Notes under the pieces: model-generated
Told to the model about the DNA's origin: nothing
What the model saw: the letters and a program-made list of their open reading frames with translations, nothing else
Databases searched by the model: none
Position numbers and translations under genes: made by a program
Shown: one piece after another, positions 6,454 to 10,072 of the stretch
Layout of the letters: the number at the start of each line of letters is the position of its first letter
How positions within the stretch are numbered: the first letter of the stretch is position 1
Source of the DNA: Scatosoma sp045644545
Lineage (GTDB): Bacteria > Bacillota > Clostridia > Christensenellales > Borkfalkiaceae
Assembly (NCBI GenBank): GCA_045644545.1
Contig: JAZRHC010000007.1
Coordinates: 1 to 10,072 of the forward strand
DNA: 10,072 nucleotides
Direction: 5' to 3'

Positions 6454-7180
6454 TTTCTTGCTTTCCTTTTAAAATATAGTTTTTATTCGCCAAAGCTTCG
6501 TAAGAAGTTTTGACGGCGTTTTCCGAAATATCGCAATATAAGACGTAGGCAGGTACGAGTTCAACGAGCTTATCCGCAATTTCAAGCGTTCTTGCCGCGT
6601 TGGCTTCGTCGGTGGGGAGCAACAGCTGAGAAAACAATCGCATCGCCGTTTCCGCGGGCGTAAGCTTTTGAATGGAATTTTCTTTCGCCTGCTCGATAAA
6701 ACAAATTCCTTTGAGCGGAACGGAGGCGTTACAGCCCCGCCTTTCCTTCCCCATCCAAGGCGTACCGTGCGCCGTGAAGGTTTTACCGTCGAAGGATACG
6801 ATAGGCTTATCGCCGTTGACGATCTTAGCCCCTTCAAGATATTTGAGCCAAAGCCCCGTATGCGTGGATTTCCCCGCGCCACTACGCCCTAAAAACGCAT
6901 AGCCTTCTCCCTCGTATTCAAGGATCGCGGCGTGCATCAAAAAGCGATCGAGGGTGGGAAGCTGTAAACACAAATCGCGGTAGATACAGATATTTTCTAA
7001 ATACCCGTCTGAAAATCCTTGCGAAGCTTCCCGTTCTTTTTGAATATCCTCTTCCGTAGCCCGTGCGGTGAGGCGGACGGGCGAAAGCTGATCTTCCGAC
7101 AAATACGCTTGACAAAATTTCGTCGTAAAATCGAATTTATTATCGATAAATATTCTTAAATTTGCAATTTCGTAAATCAT
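6443..7180 (-). CDS. HPr-kinase-like (HprK/PEPCK superfamily) ATPase or peptide kinase
   Basis: A 245-residue P-loop protein. Key motifs are HAAIL (83-87) before the nucleotide site, Walker A GRSGAGKST (98-106), an acidic motif VNGDKP (121-126) and the loop AHGTPWMGKE (137-146). The N-terminal regulatory domain of true HPr kinase/phosphorylase is absent, and the gene is not beside carbon-regulation genes. Homologues of this kind occur in RiPP clusters, where in the lasso peptide paeninodin such a kinase phosphorylates the precursor; that is family knowledge, and transfer to this protein is inference. It starts 12 nt after purB with no good ribosome site (ATG 7178-7180), so reinitiation after purB is likely. 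It overlaps the PqqD-like gene by 11 nt. Confidence 0.85.
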   Translation of the reverse strand: MIYEIANLRIFIDNKFDFTTKFCQAYLSEDQLSPVRLTARATEEDIQKEREASQGFSDGYLENICIYRDLCLQLPTLDRFLMHAAILEYEGEGYAFLGRSGAGKSTHTGLWLKYLEGAKIVNGDKPIVSFDGKTFTAHGTPWMGKERRGCNASVPLKGICFIEQAKENSIQKLTPAETAMRLFSQLLLPTDEANAARTLEIADKLVELVPAYVLYCDISENAVKTSYEALANKNYILKGKQENEN

Positions 7181-7192
7181 AATGCTTTCGCT

Positions 7193-8629
7193 TTATACGC
7201 GAACGTCTCCCTTTTCTCCCAGTAAATCGCCGTGCTTTTTAAGAATCGGCTGAATTTCGATTGCGATAAATTCTTCCGTTTGCGCGGGTGCGCGACCTAT
7301 AAATTTTTTAGCGTCGAGAATATCGTCTAAATGATCCCAAACGGGCTTGAAGGTTTCGTCCTTTTTGATTAAGTCGATCAGGTTGTTTTCGCCGCCTTCA
7401 ACCTTGACGTTTTTCCCCGCTTCCATTGAAAGCACGCGGATACGTTCGTGCAATTCCTGACGGTTGCCCCCCGCCTTCACGCATTCCATCATAATATTTT
7501 CCGTCGCCATAAACGGAAGCTCCGCGCGGATATGCTTTGCAATCACTTTTTCGTAAACGACGAGGTTTTCCGCCACGTTCAAATAAATATTCAAAATCGC
7601 GTCTACTGCTAAAAACGCCTGCGCGTTCACGATTCTTCTGTTCGCCGAATCGTCGAGCGTTCTTTCCATCCATTGTGTGGAAGCCGTGATCGCGCTGTTC
7701 GTGGGAAGCGAGATCACGTAGCGCGCGAGCGCGCCGATACGCTCGGAGCGCATAGGGTTGCGTTTATACGCCATCGCGGACGAGCCGATTTGATTCTTTT
7801 CAAACGGTTCTTCGATCTCTTTCATACTCTGCAAAAGCCGAATATCGTTCGAGAACTTATACGCGCTTTGCGCGATCTGCGAAAGCACGCACAAAATATT
7901 ATAGTCGAGTTTTCTCGGATACGTTTGCCCCGTTACGCCGTACACCTTCTCGTAGCCGAGCTTGGAAACCACCCTTTTTTCGAGCTCTTTCACCTTCTCG
8001 TCGTCGCCGTCGAAAAGCTCCATAAAGCTCGCTTGCGTGCCCGTCGTACCCTTTACGCCGCGAAGGCGGATATGCGCTTTCGCATTGACGAGGTTTTCGT
8101 AGTCCATTTCCAAATCTTGAAGCCAAAGAGTGGCTCTTTTCCCCACCGTCGTAAGTTGCGCGGGCTGTAAATGCGTAAAACCGAGCGTGGGGAGATCTTT
8201 ATATTTCAAGGCGAACGCGCTGAGCTTATCCATCACGTTCACGAGTTTTTTAAGGATAATATCCAACGCCTCGTCGAGCATAATCGCTTCGGCGTTGCAG
8301 TTCACGAAACAGCTCGTCGCCCCGAGGTGAATGATCGGCATAGCCTTTTTGGCATACGCGCCGTACGCCTTTACGTGCGCCATCACGTCGTGGCGGACTT
8401 CCCGTTCAAACTGTGCCGCAAGCTCAAAATCGATCTGCTCGGCGTATTCTTTGAGTTCTGCTACCTGCTCTTCGGTTACGTTGAGCCCCAACTCCATTTC
8501 CGATTCCGCGAGCGCAACCCAAAGCTTTCTCCAAAGCTTGAATCTTTTTTCGTCGGAAAAGGCTCGTTGCATTTCCTTGCTCGCATAGCGAGTTACGAGC
8601 GGATTATTATAAATCGAATGATCTGCCAT
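7193..8629 (-). CDS. purB: Adenylosuccinate lyase
   Basis: A 478-residue fumarase/aspartase-superfamily lyase. In purine synthesis it releases fumarate from SAICAR and from adenylosuccinate. Visible sites are RHDVMAH (79-85) with the substrate-binding His region, a conserved HLGATS (101-106), GFTHLQPAQ (150-158) with catalytic His153, and the mobile signature loop GSSAMAYKRNP (282-292) carrying the catalytic Ser. The length and the LGATS motif fit the longer, eukaryote-like ADSL branch. The usual Pro of AMPYKRNP is Ala here. The start ATG 8627-8629 has an AGGGGG ribosome site. It lies 13 nt downstream of the prolyl isomerase gene and leads directly into the four-gene RiPP-like cassette, so a purine gene and the cassette share an mRNA. 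Confidence 0.97.
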   Translation of the reverse strand: MADHSIYNNPLVTRYASKEMQRAFSDEKRFKLWRKLWVALAESEMELGLNVTEEQVAELKEYAEQIDFELAAQFEREVRHDVMAHVKAYGAYAKKAMPIIHLGATSCFVNCNAEAIMLDEALDIILKKLVNVMDKLSAFALKYKDLPTLGFTHLQPAQLTTVGKRATLWLQDLEMDYENLVNAKAHIRLRGVKGTTGTQASFMELFDGDDEKVKELEKRVVSKLGYEKVYGVTGQTYPRKLDYNILCVLSQIAQSAYKFSNDIRLLQSMKEIEEPFEKNQIGSSAMAYKRNPMRSERIGALARYVISLPTNSAITASTQWMERTLDDSANRRIVNAQAFLAVDAILNIYLNVAENLVVYEKVIAKHIRAELPFMATENIMMECVKAGGNRQELHERIRVLSMEAGKNVKVEGGENNLIDLIKKDETFKPVWDHLDDILDAKKFIGRAPAQTEEFIAIEIQPILKKHGDLLGEKGDVRV

Positions 8630-8642
8630 ATTCCCCCTGCCT

Positions 8643-9161
8643 TTACGCTTTGATAGGCTCGGCGTATTCCACGCCGAACGTTTCCGCCGTTACGCGTTTG
8701 ATTTTTTGCGTTTCGTACGGTCTGTCGCTCCAATCGGTTTTCGTCGTCGCGATCGCGTCAACCGTTTCCATTCCTTCGATCACTTTTCCGAACGCCGCGT
8801 ATTGCCCGTCGAGATATTCCGCCAAATCGTGCATTACGAAAAACTGCGAGCCTGCGGAATCGGGATGCTGAGAACGCGCCATCGACAAAACGCCGCGCTC
8901 GTGCGACAAATCGTTTTGGATAAAGCCGTTGCCCGAAAATTCGCCCTTAATGCGATATCCCGGACCGCCCATACCCGTACCCTGCGGGTCGCCGCCTTGA
9001 ATCATAAAGCCCGCGATCACGCGGTGAAAGATCAAGCCGTCGTAGTAGCCTTTCTTCACGAGCGATAAAAAGTTATTCACCGTATTCGGCGCTTTATCGG
9101 GATATAATTCCGCTTTAAAGGTTTTTCCGTTTTCCATTTCAAAAGTAACGATAGGATTCAT
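8643..9161 (-). CDS. Cyclophilin-type peptidyl-prolyl cis-trans isomerase
   Basis: A 172-residue single-domain cyclophilin, cytosolic since no signal peptide is present. The catalytic signature FHRVIAGFMIQGGD (45-58) includes the active-site Arg47. GPGYRIKGEF (66-75), SMARSQHPDSAGSQFFV (93-109) and LDGQYAAFGKVIEGM (117-131) line the proline pocket. Trp, the usual cyclosporin contact, is replaced by Tyr121 in the 'DGQYAAFG' motif, which is common in bacteria. It isomerises Xaa-Pro bonds during folding. It has an AAGGAAG ribosome site and lies 32 nt after the deaminase gene, in the same operon. A specific client among the neighbours is not evident. Confidence 0.96.
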   Translation of the reverse strand: MNPIVTFEMENGKTFKAELYPDKAPNTVNNFLSLVKKGYYDGLIFHRVIAGFMIQGGDPQGTGMGGPGYRIKGEFSGNGFIQNDLSHERGVLSMARSQHPDSAGSQFFVMHDLAEYLDGQYAAFGKVIEGMETVDAIATTKTDWSDRPYETQKIKRVTAETFGVEYAEPIKA

Positions 9162-9193
9162 AATCGATTTTCTTCCTTTTTTTTGTCTATGAT

Positions 9194-9652
9194 TTATTCT
9201 TCGAATTTTTCAACCGAAACGCCCGCTTCGTTAAAGAGCGCAAGCGAAAATTCGTCGGGATAGCCGTGCTTATACACGACCCGTTTGATTCCTGCGTTAA
9301 TGATCATTTTCGCACAGATCACGCAAGGCTGATGGGTGCAATACAAGGTTGCTTCCGCAATACAGATTCCGTATCTTGACGCTTGAATGATCGCGTTTTG
9401 TTCGGCGTGCACGGCAAAACAAAGCTCGTGCTGCGTGCCGCTGGGGATATTCAGCTTACGCCTTAAACATTCCCCTTTTTCTTTACAGCTCACGATCCCC
9501 GCAGGCGCGCCGTTATATCCCGTCGTCATCACGCGCTTATCCTTGACGATCACCGCGCCGACCTGACGGTTTTCCTGAAAACAGCTCGACCAAGTCGCCA
9601 CCGTTTCCGTAAGCTCCATAAACCGCTTATCCCATTTATCCATCGTAGGCAT
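9194..9652 (-). CDS. dCMP deaminase (ComEB-like)
   Basis: A 152-residue zinc-dependent deaminase converting dCMP to dUMP for dTTP synthesis. Visible are GYNGAPAG (45-52), ECLRRKLNIPSGTQHELC (61-78) as in the ComEB/dCMP deaminase branch, the zinc and proton-shuttle motif HAEQNAI (82-88, His82, Glu84), and PCVIC (109-113, Cys110 and Cys113). The start is ATG 9650-9652, chosen because AAGGAGG (9663-9669) lies 10 nt upstream; the frame stays open to an ATG at 9715, but that ATG falls within the -35 element of the proposed promoter. It is the first gene of the seven-gene leftward run. Family specificity (dCMP rather than cytidine or guanine) is a confident but motif-based call. Confidence 0.93.
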   Translation of the reverse strand: MPTMDKWDKRFMELTETVATWSSCFQENRQVGAVIVKDKRVMTTGYNGAPAGIVSCKEKGECLRRKLNIPSGTQHELCFAVHAEQNAIIQASRYGICIAEATLYCTHQPCVICAKMIINAGIKRVVYKHGYPDEFSLALFNEAGVSVEKFEE

Positions 9653-9662
9653 ATTTTGATAG

Positions 9663-9669
9663 CCTCCTT
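9663..9669 (-). promoter_or_regulatory. Ribosome binding site fixing the dCMP deaminase start
   Basis: A perfect AAGGAGG on the minus strand, 10 nt before ATG 9650-9652. It argues against the upstream in-frame starts at 9679 and 9715. Confidence 0.85.
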
Positions 9670-9686
9670 CGTAAAATACCATATTT

Positions 9687-9715
9687 ATTGTACCATATTT
9701 TTTTGCAAAAAGCAA
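9687..9715 (-). promoter_or_regulatory. Extended -10 promoter of the seven-gene operon
   Basis: On the minus strand TACAAT (9687-9692) is preceded by TGG, giving an extended TGn -10 box. A weak -35, TTGCTT (9710-9715), lies 17 nt upstream. The predicted start near 9680 leaves a leader of about 28 nt. Confidence 0.65.
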
Positions 9716-9829
9716 TACTTTGCGTTCACTTTTCTATCTCAACCAGCGTGAAAGCGAAAATTTTTTGAAAATTTTTGAAATTTTTTATTTTTCCAAAAAA
9801 TCACGCTTTTCAAGCCATAAAAACACCCC

Positions 9830-9859
9830 TTGACACTTTTCACATAATACAAGTATAGT
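9830..9859 (+). promoter_or_regulatory. Plus-strand promoter-like sequence
   Basis: A perfect TTGACA (9830-9835) and TATAGT (9854-9859) with 18-nt spacing, predicted start near 9866. No plus-strand reading frame follows inside the window. A transcript would run antisense to the unrecognised gene at 9909-10072. Confidence 0.45.
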
Positions 9860-9880
9860 TATTTGTATTGAAAAAGTCAA
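9852..9880 (-). promoter_or_regulatory. Distal minus-strand promoter of the operon, overlapping a divergent one
   Basis: On the minus strand TTGACT (9875-9880) and TATACT (9852-9857) are 17 nt apart, predicted start near 9845, about 190 nt before the dCMP deaminase gene. Its -10 box shares bases with the plus-strand -10 at 9854-9859. Arms AATACAA (9846-9852) and TTGTATT (9863-9869) are perfect inverted copies, and CTTGAC/GTCAAG form an outer pair, so the whole element is nearly symmetric. Confidence 0.6.
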
Positions 9881-9908
9881 GCGGTTTTGGTTTAACGCAA
9901 TAAAACTC

Positions 9909-10072
9909 TTACCCTACCCCCTTATTGATAGCGTCAATATAGAACCCTTGCGCTTCAAGTTCCATAGCGATCACGTCAGCGCCCTTCCCGCCGTGCTCTT
10001 TTCTCTTGCCCCACAACAAATACGGGCTGTTGTCTCTATCGTATTTGTGTTTAATATCGCCCTTGATACCGT
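9909..10072 (-). CDS. Unrecognised protein, C-terminal end only
   Basis: An open frame entering from the right edge and ending at TAA 9909-9911, giving 53 complete C-terminal residues. The visible part includes KYDRDNSPYLLWGKRKEHGG and ELEAQGFYIDAINKGVG; it is charged, soluble-looking and has no membrane segment. The continuous frame and protein-like composition support a real gene, but I do not recognise the family. About 200 bp of AT-rich DNA with promoters separates it from the dCMP deaminase operon, so it is probably a separate unit. No clear terminator with a T run follows its stop. Confidence 0.6.
   Translation of the reverse strand, partial: GIKGDIKHKYDRDNSPYLLWGKRKEHGGKGADVIAMELEAQGFYIDAINKGVG

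Noticed and set aside
6443..7180. True HPr kinase/phosphorylase (hprK)
   Set aside because: It is too short at the N-terminus, has the NGDKP and GTPWMGKE motifs of the peptide-cluster branch, and has no carbon-regulation neighbours.
5700..7200. Search for a short precursor gene in gaps and opposite strand of the cassette
   Set aside because: Gaps are 1-13 nt and neighbouring genes overlap. The plus-strand frames (such as 6056-6310 and 6668-6892) are shadows of the real genes, so no precursor can be supported.
7673..8170. 165-codon plus-strand open frame
   Set aside because: It lies fully antisense to purB, has an Arg/His-rich composition typical of a shadow frame and no ribosome site.

Overview
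The window looks like chromosomal DNA of a Bacillota bacterium, most likely a gut-type Clostridia lineage (perhaps near Christensenellales; this lineage guess is weak). The grounds are Gram-positive style AAGGAGG ribosome sites, sigma-A TTGACA/TATAAT promoters, a biotin-dependent Na+-pump-type decarboxylase gene set, and AT-rich intergenic DNA between denser coding regions. All protein genes lie on the minus strand. The only gene read on the plus strand is a tRNA.

Left part (1-2060): a promoter at 2032-2060 drives a decarboxylase operon read leftwards. It encodes a divergent carboxyltransferase subunit, a one-helix OadG-type membrane subunit, and a biotin carrier protein cut off by the window edge. 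A Na+-channel beta subunit would be expected further left but is not in view. Middle part (2103-3727): rnhA (ribonuclease HI) followed by a TVP38/DedA-type (VTT) membrane protein, closed by a hairpin terminator. Divergent to rnhA is tRNA-Trp(CCA) at 3776-3850 with its own consensus promoter. It is followed by a duplicated terminator that carries a copy of the tRNA 3' end, and by a third hairpin.

Right part (4023-9908): seven tightly packed genes read leftwards: dCMP deaminase, cyclophilin-type prolyl isomerase, purB, an HPr-kinase-like ATPase, a PqqD-like small protein, a signal-peptidase-like S24/S26 peptidase without a membrane anchor, and an ABC exporter. The last four form a cassette resembling ribosomal-peptide (RiPP) maturation and export: recognition element, kinase, protease and exporter. 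No precursor peptide and no ring-forming enzyme are visible. This is the most interesting content of the window. Upstream lie two candidate minus-strand promoters, one overlapping a plus-strand promoter in a palindromic stretch, and then the 3' end of an unrecognised gene (9909-10072).

All functional calls rest on motif reading by eye; no database search was run.
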